NCBI GenBank assembly: GCA_920105625.2
Contig: OV050031.1
Coordinates: 227,960,194 to 228,024,193, forward strand
Direction: 5' to 3'
DNA: 64,000 bases
From: Clusia tigrina
Taxonomy: Eukaryota > Arthropoda > Insecta > Diptera > Clusiidae
How positions within the stretch are numbered: position 1 is the first letter of the stretch; each line of letters opens with the position of its first letter. A program made the position numbers and the translations under genes. Below are positions 1 to 11,836 of this stretch, in pieces. The notes beneath the pieces are model-generated. The model ran no database searches and was not told the origin of the DNA. It saw only the letters and a program-made list of their open reading frames with translations.

Positions 1-905
1 AAACTCTGACTCCACTAATAGGGGAGCAGACTTCTGCTCAAATACCTGACCTTCTGGTGATAAAAGCACGAGTCCATCTTCAGTAGACCTAGATAAAAAT
101 GCTAGTTGGTGATGGTCACTCACCACAATTTTTAAGTCAGTAAACCGATTGCTTCATTCGGGTGACAAGTACTCCGGCCAGCGCACTTCTGGTAGCGAAG
201 CGAGTACTGTTTGTGTATGTATTTGAGAAGTTGAAGCCGATCTTACTCTGGCTGTCCCTGTCTCTCTTGAGCTCTAGATTTTCCATCTCCAAATATGATG
301 CGGCTTCCTCGGTCTCTCGGAGTTCCCTAGAAAGCTCTCTAGATTTATTCACGAGATATTCCGTGTTTGCCTTCAACTCCTCTGTATCCTTGAAGGCTTG
401 AAAAAATGCTTCCTCCGTTCCACTCTGAATAGTAGTTAATCGCTTGGCCTGCCGCTCCTAAAGTCGACAAGTTCTCTCTGTCCCTCGCTAATCTCCAGAG
501 TATCTGGGCTTCACTTTTGCTCGTTGCTGCTTCCAATTGCTCATACAGTTATTCTATAAATAATTTTACATCCGTAAAGACCTTAACTTGTATTGTGCCT
601 TGTCCTCTGGCGGACTAAGACTATCTACTTGTGCGTCCAGCTCCAATTTAAACTTGGTCAACCAGTCCCGTATTAAACCGTTGACATATACCGGATAATC
701 TTTTGCAAAGTATTCATTGTCACCACAACACTCTTTAAAATGTAACAGCTCCTCGTTATTATGGTTAAATGCATCCTACATGGCTTGAAGTTCCACTATG
801 CGCTAGCGGTAGTACTCGTTATTCTTCCGAGCCTTATTGTCCTTTTACAGTTCGCTCTGCTGTTCTTGCGCTTCTAGCAATCTTTTAGCTTCTTTTGATA
901 CTTAC
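1..905 (-). pseudogene. Decayed coiled-coil protein gene, family unknown
   Basis: Reading the minus strand from about 905 down to the window edge, protein-like sequence appears in pieces in different frames. From upstream: an acidic, Asn-rich stretch containing NEELLHFKECCGDNEYF, then a stretch with GLIRDWLTKFKLELDAQVD, then LEAATSKSEAQILWRLARD, then a Lys/Glu-rich helix with ELSRELRETEEAASYLEMEN, and finally an open frame of about 51 codons (153 to 1) that runs off the window and includes GLVLLSPEGQVFEQ. Stops and at least four frame changes break it, so it is not expressed as one protein. The heptad-like Leu/Glu/Lys content suggests a coiled coil. I do not recognise the family; a transposon-encoded protein, an endogenous DNA-virus relic and a host pseudogene are all possible. 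The shifts between frames look like indels, which argues for a real but old coding sequence. Confidence 0.4.
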
Positions 906-1172
906 ATAGACCGAATGAATTATTATCTAAGGCCCCGTGACTTCCAACAAATAAATGTTACAACTTAGTTTTGTATTTGTCTTTTAGGCTTTATTAAACT
1001 TATATAAACAGAATTCTCCACTTTAATGCTCCTGCAAGAAGATCAAGGAATTTCACTCCCTTGTATCACCATCCTTGTAATCGGAACTATTTGGATTTTG
1101 CGCCGTTTCTAGTTCGCGTTAAGATTTCAATTTAGTTTCGGAGGTGATTTGTTTGAATGAACCCAAACATAT

Positions 1173-1415
1173 TGAGGCATAAATGATTGCATACTTTTAG
1201 GATCCCATTTGGAGTTTGAGAATGAGTGCACCACCCTATGTATATAACTCAAGACACGATCTATTCGAAACTAAAGAAATGCTTACTCAAGAACCCTCTT
1301 TCGAAGTGTAGATAAAATTCGAGAATGCTCTCGAGAATGCTTACCGAAAGGTATGTAAGCTACCAGCACTTAAATTTCGTAACAATATAAATTGTCAGGA
1401 GGCACTTTCGTAACA
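1173..1415 (+). mobile_element. Solo LTR, family B, internally deleted (243 bp)
   Basis: The left end (TGAGGCATAAATGATTGC) and right end (CTTTCGTAACA) match the two longer family B LTRs at 6831-7342 and 21378-21911. The copy is flanked by ATAT on both sides (1169-1172 and 1416-1419), a 4-bp target duplication as in Ty3/gypsy-type elements. The middle, including the AATAAA-rich part, is missing. The last ~30 bp (TTGTCAGGAGG...TAACAATAT) follow a first end-like sequence ending at about 1387, so the terminus looks duplicated, as in the copy at 21378. It has no coding content. Confidence 0.75.
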
Positions 1416-1552
1416 ATATGTTGAAATCGAAAGACACTTTTTCTGTCAAACCGCGAGTAGTTCTCTTTGTATATCTGTTTAACACCCGTCCTTAGTCGCT
1501 ATCAGATCTTTGTGGCTGAGCGTAACGGGTAGGTGAGGGAGGTGGTTTTAGT

Positions 1553-1880
1553 GAGTAAAAATCTCACACTCTTGGGTGGTAGGTACCCCCCCGTGTCTTT
1601 TAGAAGATTTCCCCTTCCAACGAACAAGAAGTGTTTGCACTCTGGCATCTTAACTGAATCATGTAGGAGAAAACCCCATGGATAATTGAAGAACTGTCAG
1701 TCTACTAGGTTACCTACCTACCTACTTGATACACTTCTTCGATTATCTACGGGTTTTCTCTTAAGTGGCTGGTAACCCTCGTGTCTTTTTGGAAGATTTC
1801 TCCTCCCACCGGCATCCTTAGCATCTTCACTGAATCATGTAGGAGAAAACCCGTAGATAATTGAAGAACTGTCAGTATAA
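1553..1880. repeat. Two-copy 188-bp-period repeat with an inverted piece between
   Basis: The block starting GTGTCTTTTAGAAGATTTC at 1593 recurs at 1781 (GTGTCTTTTTGGAAGATTTC), each copy ending in GTAGGAGAAAACCC...GATAATTGAAGAACTGTCAG. Between them, 1735-1763 is an inverted version of the GAAGA...ATAGATGCCC-type end (CGATTATCTACGGGTTTTC against GAAAACCCGTAGATAATTG). It therefore has both direct and inverted copies and could be the remains of a foldback or an LTR-like element. No protein motif is seen. Confidence 0.6.
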
Positions 1881-4800
1881 AAGGTCGCCTCAATTAGCAA
1901 TATTGCCGTGTTGTTGTATGTCTAGCGACTCTTCCAGAGTATTATAGGTATTATAGGTATATTTGAGTAGTTTTTCTATTAAGATTGGTTACGTCTACAT
2001 TCGATTTCATAGGCATTTTCTCACATATCGCATACATTCCCCGTCCAATTGTTTTCATGTGTTTCTTATTGTTCACAAGGATAAACACAAAAAAACAGGA
2101 TAAATTATATGCCTTTTAGCGAAAATGTCGCATCACTGCAGAGACGTTAAAGATTATAATGATGTACATATATTTCGAATATAGTTCTGAATTTAATTGT
2201 ATGCCAAAAGGAACACATGCGCACGTAAATATCCTTCTGCGAGTGTGGCCGCAGGAACATAATGAAAAAATGGGCGCCATCATGTGAAATGTTATTTTGA
2301 CTTTATATTTTTAACTTCTCGTATTGTTGTTCTTATCGTCGTTATTGTAGTTGCTTTTGTGGCAACAGTTGCCGCAAATTAGTTTTTCCTGTTTTTGCCT
2401 GCCACACATAAAACTTTATTTTTATTTGTGTCCTTTGTATTGCGCCATGTCGCGTTTTGCCTTTCCTCTTCTGTTTTGTTTTTGTTTGTCTCTTTAAGCG
2501 CCGTCTCTATTGTCGCGTTGCGAGTATTTCGCACACATTCGTTTATGGCATTTATTCCGAAAACAAACTCAACGCATTAATGCGCCATAACAATACAAGG
2601 GAAGCAACATCAACATGTCAAAAGGGTGTTTCGTGTTTGATTCGCTTGCCACCCTCCTCAGCGCCAACCTAGCAGCAATCGATAAAGTTTCAATAAACTT
2701 CCCGAGCAGCGTGAGTTGATAATTTATGAAGCAAACGGAAATCGAACTCCTTAGACAAAAGTCAGTAAAACAATCTGCGAAATGTGGTATCGAGAATTTT
2801 ATTAACTTATTAGTTGTTAAATCGCAGCCAAAACTGTGCGCTGTCTCGAAAGGGGTCGTAAAAATGTCGACAAGTAGTAATTTCGGTTGTCATCCTCATT
2901 ACCAAATTGACCTTCGACTCTCAGTTCAACTCGTTGCGAGATTTGTATGAAGTGAACTTGGACATTGGCGGCGGCCAGACAGCTTCTTCATGTGAAGGTA
3001 ATGCACGTCTGGGGTTCATTTAATGCCCACGTCGGACTACTTTAGAGGCACTCCCCCCTCTGCTTGGTGCCAACAATAAAATACAGATTTCCTCATAACT
3101 CACTACACACCCCCTCTCCTGGTAGTGGAGCGATCTGTAATGCCACACCAAGGCTGCTCTCGGACCGACGACTTAATATAAAAGTTTTCGGTGTATGTGA
3201 GTTTCCTATCAGGATTAAAATCTTGATTTATATTTCATTATTTGCAGAGCACATTGGCATCACAGCATCACAGCAGCCCAGATTATCAATCAGACCGTTA
3301 TGTTAGCAAAGAAAACAAGAATTTTTGTATTAATTATAAAAAAGTTTTACACAAATAATAAAAATTTTTGTTTGCTCAAAGTTATTGCAGATTTTAATAA
3401 AAATCAGGGCAAAAGGTCAAACGGAAAATGGGTGGGGCTGCAGCTACAACCACTACAAACTTCTCAGCAGGGCATGAGCATGAGCGTTAATGCCCTTAAA
3501 CATGCACTTTTAGCAGAAAGGATGGCGAACGGAATGCAAAAGGGTCGCAGACACACACATCTCCACGTACAGATCCATTGGAAAATTGTTTTGCATGCTT
3601 GTGCGCAATAAAATCGAAAAGGACACGTTCACGCACATCCGCGTACAACTGACGCGACGGAAAAATGCGGAGACGCAAATTAAAAATAATGTATTTTTAT
3701 GTTATCTCGCAGTCGAAACAGACAGTAAACATTTATGGACGAATGTTTTCGAGGGTGATTCTAAATTGCAACTCATGTTTAAAGTTAAGCCTATTGAGCT
3801 GGAGGACATTATCATTGCGCTTATTTGTTCATTTCGATTAAAAGGAGGGTGCCACGAGTTCGTTGTGCCTGTTGATTGTGTTGATTGATAGATATGGTGG
3901 ACTCATTATAAACGATATGAAGTGTGATCCTCAGGTGGACACATGGTGTATCAACAATGTAGTTTGTCAATATAAAACGCTGCCAAAAATGTTCCTCTGC
4001 AGCCTTGCAGCTCCAATTGTATATATTGGAGCCCTGCACACTGACTTCCCCTCATCGTTGATCAACTGCACCGAAGGCAGCCACAGAAAGGTGCACAGTT
4101 AAGCACACTTGCCAAACATACCTCCGTTCAACTACGGCGCCGGCTGTTGCTCCCACATGTCTAAGTCCTGCTGACATAGCCATTTTTTCCCATTTACGCT
4201 CCATTTTAACAGTGTCAACTATATTTTAGGATCAACAGCTAATGTTTAAGTGGCACTTTCACTGCTCGTCACGCATACGCCCTTGTGATGTGCACATCAA
4301 ATAAGCAAATCACAACTGACAGTACAGCGGCGAGAGGCGAGAGGCGAGAGGCGGCGCGCATCCAGTTGTAGAGCGAGCGCCCGTCATAGTGTGCCAGTGC
4401 AGGCAACCTACATCCCAGCAGCGGAACAGCTGTGAGCATGCGAGTATGACGGCGTGAGTATAAATATAAATTTGCAATGAAATCCATTGCTTTGGGCAGG
4501 GGCATGTGGAGCAGTGGGAGAGGCAGTTAAAATGATTGCTTGCCTGTACATGGTGCGGCCAACATACGCGCCTCCCCAGCAAGTGTGTATAAAAATGGCA
4601 TAAAAACGGTTTATAGGGTTCGTCGGGTTAACTGCGACTCTTAACTTTTTGGAATACTTTATGCACCAGGGTGGCCGTAGGTGCGGTAGCGAGCGTTCGT
4701 TGCAGGCTTATCTGCAGCGGAGCCATTTCCCTAAGTACACCGCTTTTAATACACAACTCCTTTAACTTCGGTGTGTGCTTTAAAATGGTTTTGGGATTAT

Positions 4801-5929
4801 AACTTGTTTCCGGAAGTAATTTGCCAAATAATTAATTAACCCATTAGAAGCGGACACGGGGATTCAATGAGAAGTTTTTTCATCGAGCAATACTTAAGAT
4901 TGTGTGAGCAAAATATCAGCCAGTTCCTATGAGGCCACAATGACACAAAAGATCTTTTAGGTCGCAGGGTCGGCCATGGGGCAAACTACAAAAACTCAAT
5001 TATAAGGCCCCAATCCGGCTAAGGATAGCAATTGAGTGGAGTTCCAGGAATATGTATAAAACATCAAAGGTAACCACGCATCTCTTCTCAAAATTTGTAT
5101 GCCAACATTATTCGAATTGAGTCCTTTATCCTGCTCAAAAAGAAAGTATAATTATTGTTACCCTTTTAAAGCAAAGCAGAAATTTTGAAGACTTAATCTC
5201 CAAATAATGTTTCACCAACTTCTGATAATTCCGGACAGCAGGAAAATTGGTCGCAAATGCAGCCACGGCTGCTCCGCTGCTAATGTAATAATTTTTGCCC
5301 GATCCACACAGCAACGGAGCAGCGTTCATGTCGACCACTGAAGCAGAAAAATATTTGCAAATTGTCACGAACAGGAACTTTGTTGACATTCGAAACTAAT
5401 TTTGTATTTATGCAAATATTTACTTGTCTACCTATTCGCAGGCGTCTGTGGCTACAGGTGCTGCTAGTTGCCAAATTTCAATTACAACTGTCGAAAATGG
5501 ATTCCAATTACAATTTGCGGTCATGTTTTGATGTCCAGAAATGCAGAGTTTCGAATTTTAATGAAATTTATTGCCCCGAGGCGCTGCGCAGCAATGAAAC
5601 TTTCTCACAAGAATGAGCAGACGGTAAATTAAATCATGCGACGTTGAGGTTAAAGCCCAACAAGTGGCGCAGGGAGTTAACGGATGGGAGTACAATAGGG
5701 CTGTGACCTAGACACAATATTTTCGAAGATTGCTTTCGTTGCTGAGAAAGTCCGCACAGGAATTTATTTGAAGAGAATGGTTTTATAAGCACTGAAGCGT
5801 GCGGTTTTCCAGGAGCGACGAGGCTGAGTACTAGCAAAATAATGGCTCTAAGAAAAAGTTCTTGGCGTTTTTTTAGTAAAACTCAACTGGTTTTCTTACA
5901 GTGTGGATATTCATTTATTTAAACCATAG
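1881..5929. other. No gene recognised; unique AT-rich DNA
   Basis: I see no exon, RNA gene or transposon core here. Short open frames are typical of chance. Local low-complexity features: three copies of GCGAGAGG near 4332-4355, and T-rich tracts at 2300-2500. Confidence 0.5.
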
Positions 5930-6826
5930 ATGCTCCTTTATGATCGAGAATGGTTTGCCCTTTGTCGGGTAGAGCCGTGAAGCCTTCGGTGAAGAACTCT
6001 GTGGTGTCTCGTTGGAAAACTGAATCAAGTGGCTTTCGCAGGCTTCTATTGAAATCTGCTTAATTTCGTTGAGAGAGCTCTGCACAGTTCGGAACAAGTG
6101 ATAGTCAGAGGGTGGATGCATCTCCATAGTTCGGTACAAGTGATAGTCAGAGGGTACTATATCTAGTCTATATGATGGATGCATCAAATCTTCTCAACCA
6201 ATGTCTCGCAATTTTTGACAGGTCATCAAAGAACTGTGTGGTCGAGCGTTGTCGTGCCGGAAGTCAACACCTTTCCAATGACTCAATTCGGGCCATTTTC
6301 TTTCAATAGTCTGGCATAATCGCTAGTTATCCACAGTAGAGTTCCGAATCAATCGCCTGACCTATTGGAAGCAGCTCATGGGGGATGATTCTCTAGTTGT
6401 CCACGGTAGAGTTACGAATCAATCGCCTGACCAACTGGAAGTAGCTCATGGGGGATGATTCTCCAGTTGTCCACGGTAGAGTTGAGAATCAATTGCCTGA
6501 CCAACTGGAAGCAGCTCATGGTGGATGATTCTATAGTTGTCCTCAATAGAGTTTAGAATCAATTGTCGAACCAACTGGAACCAGCTCTTAATGGATGATT
6601 CCCTTGTAGTCGCACCACACACAGAGCATCACCTTTTTCCCCATCGATACTGGCTTCGCAAACGCTTGTGATGGCTCACAATCCCTTGTCCGCGATCTTC
6701 AACTCTTCCGATTGTCGTACGTGACCCATTTTTCATCACCGGTTATGAGCCATTTCGGCAATGACTTGAGCTCATTGCATTTCAGAAGTGCATCGCAGAT
6801 GTTAAATCGGTCTAAGAGGTTTTTTT
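5930..6826 (-). pseudogene. mariner-family transposase, decayed
   Basis: On the minus strand the fragments follow the order of a Tc1/mariner DD34D transposase. First comes LITGDEKWVTYDN (the first catalytic Asp region, about 6760-6720). Then SMGKKVMLCVWCDYKGI (about 6650-6600), a tandemly repeated LLPxGQxID segment, KGVDFRHDNARPHSS (the second catalytic Asp, about 6270), and finally HPSYRLDIVPSDYHLYRTM (the third Asp, about 6170). A 42-bp duplication repeats the SDYHLYRT segment (6086-6155). Stops and frameshifts make it inactive. The N-terminal third and left terminal repeat are absent: at 6827 the sequence is cut by a family B LTR. No intact terminal inverted repeat was found at the other side. 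The transposase would cut and paste DNA at TA sites. Confidence 0.9.
6323..6602. repeat. Four tandem copies of a 70-bp unit inside mariner
   Basis: Units begin CTAGTTATCCACAGTAGAG at 6323 and recur at 6393, 6463 and 6533 (variants CTAGTTGTCCACGGTAGAG, CCAGTTGTCCACGG, ATAGTTGTCCTCAATAGAG), each ending in GGATGATTC. The unit codes, on the minus strand, for the transposase segment after CDYKGI. Because 70 is not a multiple of 3 the expansion itself breaks the frame, so it arose in, or created, a dead copy. Confidence 0.92.
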
Positions 6827-6830
6827 ATAT

Positions 6831-7342
6831 TGAAATATAAATGATTGCATACTTTTAGAATAACATTTAAAGTTAAGATTAAGTTCAGTTACTAGGAGAG
6901 TGGTGTATATAAGTCAAGACACAACCTATTCGGAGAAAAAGCTTACTCTAGAACCCCTTTCGAAGTGTAGGTAAAATTCGAGAATGTTTTAGAATGTTCT
7001 GCTTCAAAAATAAGAAAGGTATATATATAAGCCACCATACAATGAAAGTCGAGAGACAGTTGAAAAGCAACCGTAACATTGAGTACATCGGCATTTTAAT
7101 CGAAACATCACCATTTGTAATTGTGATTGAGAAGTAATAAAGTGATTAAATGAATTATTAAATAAAGTGCAAATTGTAATAACGTGAACTTTAAGCCTAA
7201 TTTTGAGTGTGTAAATTGCAATAATTAAATAAAATTAATTATTTTAACTTAACCAGCGTTTGCTTGATTACTCCACAATCCAGTGGTATGAATCCGAGTA
7301 TTGAAAGTTAGAGTAAGTTGTCAGGAGGGCAATTTCATAACA
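6831..7342 (+). mobile_element. Solo LTR, family B, full length (512 bp)
   Basis: It starts TGAAATATAAATGATTGC and ends CAATTTCATAACA, flanked by ATAT at 6827-6830 and 7343-7346. Inside are a TATA-like GTGTATATAAGTCAAGAC near 6910, further TATATATATAAGCC near 7025, and several AATAAA-type signals around 7137-7230, as expected for promoter and polyadenylation sites of an LTR. No internal region follows, so it is a solo LTR left by recombination. It sits at the broken end of the mariner relic. Confidence 0.85.
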
Positions 7343-7346
7343 ATAT

Positions 7347-10098
7347 TTATGCTTATATGTACATACGTGTATGTACTTTGAGGAAATATGTACATAAATT
7401 TATATGCATATAAGCAGCGTACAACAGCGATACAGTCAATTTGTGTGGGGGGAGATTTCCCCCAAATTTCCTCTCCTTACAAGTCATAACAAACACTCTC
7501 CTATTAATGAACTGCCGTATTCGGAGGTCTGAGCAGAAAATCACTGTGTGTCCCCAATACATACCCTGCTTCAGGTATTATTCCAAAGGTTTCAAGAGAT
7601 GTCAGGCGACGGAAATCAATTTAGTCTTGTTCTACTTCCTACTAACTCTAACTACTTTGAGAGTTAGAGTACATTGTCAGGACAACAATATATAAAACTA
7701 TATTTTCTGCTGCATTTTTAGGAAAATGGAAACATTCGATGGATATATCGTTGCTTTTGTGTCAAGAATCATTGCTCAGAGTCACTCTCCAATCGCTTAC
7801 TCCAATCGAATACTGATTATGCCACAATTAGAGCAAAATCATGTCAAATAATCGATACTGAGAACGAAGAAATCTATTCCACAATTGATAATCCGCTTGA
7901 AATCCGCAGATTTACAAGACCATTATTTCTTGCAGCATAATGAATTTTTTCACTTTTGTGCACTTTGAATGTCTGTTCGGCATAATCAGCTGCCTAAGGA
8001 ATAACGCCGCAAGGACAAAATGTATTTAATTCTTTGTAGGTGCAGCAGCATACGACAAAAAGAGGACAAGGCGGCAAATTCCCAGTTGTATTTTTAAAGA
8101 TTGATTTCGCGCTCCATTCCCTGAAGAGACCTTCCTTCATTTGTGCATCTTGTTCATTCTACTTTTACTTCTGAGATAATTAAGTGCTGTCATTCATTCG
8201 AAATAGGAATTCTGCATTTCAGCTTCAATCAATTCCGCAGCAATCCGAAAGTAAAGCAATCTAAGTGAGTGGGATGGGCTGTGTTTACAAATCGTTTCGG
8301 AAGTGGCACACACTTCCCTCCCATTTACGTTTATATTCAATTAAAACTGACTTTCATGCCATGCTGACATAAAACGATTTATAATTTTAGAACTCTGTCC
8401 GGTCGGGCTGTATGAATTTTGAAGCAGTGTGCCTCTTCATTTGCAGCCACTTGTTTTGAATATTTAAAAATTCTTGTGCTAGATCCCACATAATAGTCTC
8501 ATAAAGCACAGACAGTCGGATAATGCACGTGCCCAACGCCCCCAACACAGAAACAAACACGACCATTGACAATGGCGACGCATATTAATGCCATTGGCAG
8601 GCCATTATGCCACTTGGAATAGAAATATAAAATTCATATACAAAATAATGTCCTGAATACTCGCACGCCAAAGCACAATTGTGTGTAATATTCCGAGAGG
8701 GGAGATTTGTGCAAGGAGTAACGAAAGTAATGCGTATAAACAGCTCTTGAGTAAGCTTTTCCTATATACAGCTTAGTATATGAATAAACGGGAGCCAAGA
8801 AATGCTGAATATCCTTGTATATAATAGTATACTAGGATGTCCTTGTATATAATAGTATACAGGATATTCAGCTTTAAATTCAACAGCCAGATTTCGGCAT
8901 TTAAAAACTGGAGCCTTATGCAACTTCGCTTCTGTTGCAGCATTATTCCAACCAAATCTGCTGCCATATATTCTTAGTGTATATTTTAAGGTTAAATGAG
9001 CTTCTGAACTGTGTGAGGCAATCCCAGTGAAGTACCATAAAATATAGAGCAATCCTTACGACCTCATTGCATGTGTTACAGAGAGGCAGTATCGCATCCC
9101 GTTTGTGCTCGAAGCATCTTCTTTTAAGACAAGCAGAGATGAGCAGAATTCCCAAAATTAAATTTCCACAAAAATCGTAAATGATGTGTATCCGAAATAG
9201 TGAACACAGACACTGGTCCACTTAAGCAAGTCTGCCCGCCTGCCCGCTTGGCCCGCCCGCCCGCCTGCCTGCCTCTTGCTAGCATGCACTTCCACTGCAT
9301 GAGAAGGCATATGCGGCATACACGTGTGTACATGGAGTCGTCAGTTATGCATCTATACAGATATCCATTTTACTGCGGCAGTAATCGAAGTAACGCAGGC
9401 TCCAAGCTCTGCACACAACACGTAAAGAAGCAAATTAAGGACAGTGTTAGAGGCGATGCCAGCGATGCGGCAGGCGTACTGCCTCGTATCTGCAATTTTG
9501 CATTCTGCATTTAACGGCTGCAATTACAATTTCCAGTGCTCTGTTACCAAGCGTGCATGTGTGCGCTTATTAAATTTGAATACATTTACTTAAATTGCTG
9601 TCAATTTGCTCAGGCTCTCCGCAGCTGGTCCTGTGTGCATGTGAGCGTCTTTCAGATATTTCCGCTATATTGCTGCCAATTTCACCGACGATTGGCACGT
9701 TTATTAATTAAAAGTTGTTTATGTGCCACCGATAGTTTTTGGTAATTTCCGAAGTGACTATTAGCTAATGACCGTGCATATGGGGCGGGGCGGGGCGAGT
9801 TTCTGTGTGTGTGTGTGCGACAAGCACCACAATCATCCTTGGAATATGCTATTTAAAGAGAATGTTAGTGAACTGGACTAAACTCGCTTTAATATTATAT
9901 TCAAGGTAGTTTGAAGAAAGGAGAATTTACTAATTCTCAATGCAAAACAACCTAAAGGATACATTTTCTGAGGACTTCTTCAAATGTACCTGCTAGTCCT
10001 ACCATAATGTCTTATGCTTACATGGATTTTACCTATGAGGGATTGACTATTTGAAATATTAATGTTGCATAGAAAAGCAAATATATTAGTCGTCTCAA
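7347..10098. other. No gene recognised; unique AT-rich DNA
   Basis: Nothing here has protein-family character. Small local structures are present: a 28-bp direct repeat inside a short inverted repeat at 8804-8872, a C-rich CCCGCC/CCTGCC run at 9235-9275, and a short GT run at 9802-9818. Confidence 0.5.
8804..8872. repeat. 28-bp direct repeat within a short inverted repeat
   Basis: CCTTGTATATAATAGTATAC occurs at 8813 and again at 8841. The pair is bracketed by GCTGAATAT on the left and ATATTCAGC on the right, so the block can fold back. Confidence 0.6.
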
Positions 10099-10262
10099 TA
10101 TAGTTAGGTTAGGATAACGTGGCAGCCGGTCTAAGAACCTAAGAACCATCACTCAGACCACCATGGGTCCATTGTGATACCACCGCGCAACAACGCACCT
10201 CTGATTCACTCGTCGAACCATTTCGAAGCCCTAATAAAGCGCAGGAATATAGTTACCTTAGA
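10099..10262 (-). mobile_element. Short retroelement 3' end or SINE-like repeat
   Basis: GTTAGGTTAGG at 10105 is followed by GTGGCAGCCGGTC and, further on, GGGTCCATTGTGATACCAC. From memory, this combination of a GGTTA run with a GGCAGCCGG box and CCATTGTGATACCA resembles short dispersed sequences common in fly genomes, read with the (CTAAC)n tail at the end on the minus strand. The copy at 54775-54945 has the same order of a GGTTAG run and a CCGGCCG box. No coding capacity. Confidence 0.4.
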
Positions 10263-11836
10263 TTCTCCTTATTGTAATTTCAATAAAGCCTCATGTCAAA
10301 TAATGAATCAACTGTGATTATTATCTAAAAATGTCTGTCGCTATCCCCATAAGAAAATAGTCACTAAGAATAGCAAAGAAATCTCTGTCTCTGTATGTTT
10401 ATTTGTCAAGAGTTATTATGCCTTTGTTGTTGTTCGAGTTATGTTTCACTATAAAATGCTGGCTGTATAATTACCAAATGGACATTTTAAAGTTATAAAA
10501 TGACTGTTCATTGGAACACAATGTTTCCAGTCTTTCTTTCGCTGAACAACAATTCATTGAAATGCATTGCGTGACGTCATTTGGCTAACATCTTCTCAAA
10601 TTTGCAATCAATCACAAGCCCTTATAAACAATCTTCCTTGCCCCTTATAAACAGTCTTCCTTGTCGCATTCCCCATGAGATTAACAAGATTTATATATAA
10701 TATATACACCAAATTAGAACCCCCTCTCTTCCTCTCCCTATTTCGACATGTCCTGCAACAGTATTGTTATAGTTCCTGTTGCACACACAATTATGTGCTT
10801 CTAACAACATGCCTGGACCTTCCCTGTTGTACTCGTTATTCAACGCTTTTTTTACGAGCTGCTCTCAATAAATTAATCTTATAAAAATGTCAAATAAACA
10901 ATCTTACATGAGTCTACTTGCGTATAACCAAGTAGACCCGCCTCCGCAGTCCTTACTCAGCAAAATATGCTACACTCAGGACTAAAATATTATAAACACA
11001 TACATATACACCCAATAAATTACAGCATTACATGCCGCAGGCTTTAATAAGCGTCCATACAAGATTATCGCAATAAATATATTTGTTATATTTATTTTTG
11101 ATAGAATTCAAATAGGCAACATGATGGAGATGAGGCAGGATAAGGAGTCCGTAAAGGGCACCTAAAGCATGTACGAAACGAAGAAAGTGTTGTGGAAGTA
11201 AAACAAATAAAAATCAAATCGGAGAGCATGCCGAAAAGCTCTGGTATACAGGCAGCGAGATACAATATGCTCAGGGACGATGTGATGTATTTGTGACGCA
11301 GAAGCAATTGAACTTGAACGCGTATAAGGCCACAGATTTTCATCACCAAAGGTAGCCATCCAGTATAGTTGATATTGAAAGTTGTTAAAGCACCTGAGAC
11401 AATGCAAACGGAGTCATCAACGAAATTGGTGATAAAGTTATGTATGATAAATATTTCATATGCTTATATATGTGATGAATATGTTTGATATAAATCTGGG
11501 TGTCCTCAACCGAATAACACTATACTACGAGATTTTTCTCACAGAGAAAATTACAATAATGATGATGACAATAAGAGAAATGTGAAAAGTGTGCCAGTTA
11601 ATAGTTCTATATACATCTTCCATTGGCAATTACTTTAAAACGAAGCTCCATAGTAAGACATTAAAGTGTGATCCTTTTATTTTTTCTCCTTCAATTTGAT
11701 TGGAATGCTGTGAATAGCGAATTTTTAAAACAATGTTTATTAGAGCGTTATTGAACTACATAAACCAAAAATTGTGTGTGTTAAATGAAACAATTTTCCT
11801 TGTCAAATTCTTGAAACTTATTACCAATCCACGGAC
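10263..11836. other. No gene recognised; AT-rich DNA left of the minisatellite
   Basis: Only chance-length open frames are seen. A minus-strand frame of 85 codons at 11092-11349 is hydrophobic but has no recognisable motif, so I do not call it. Confidence 0.5.
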
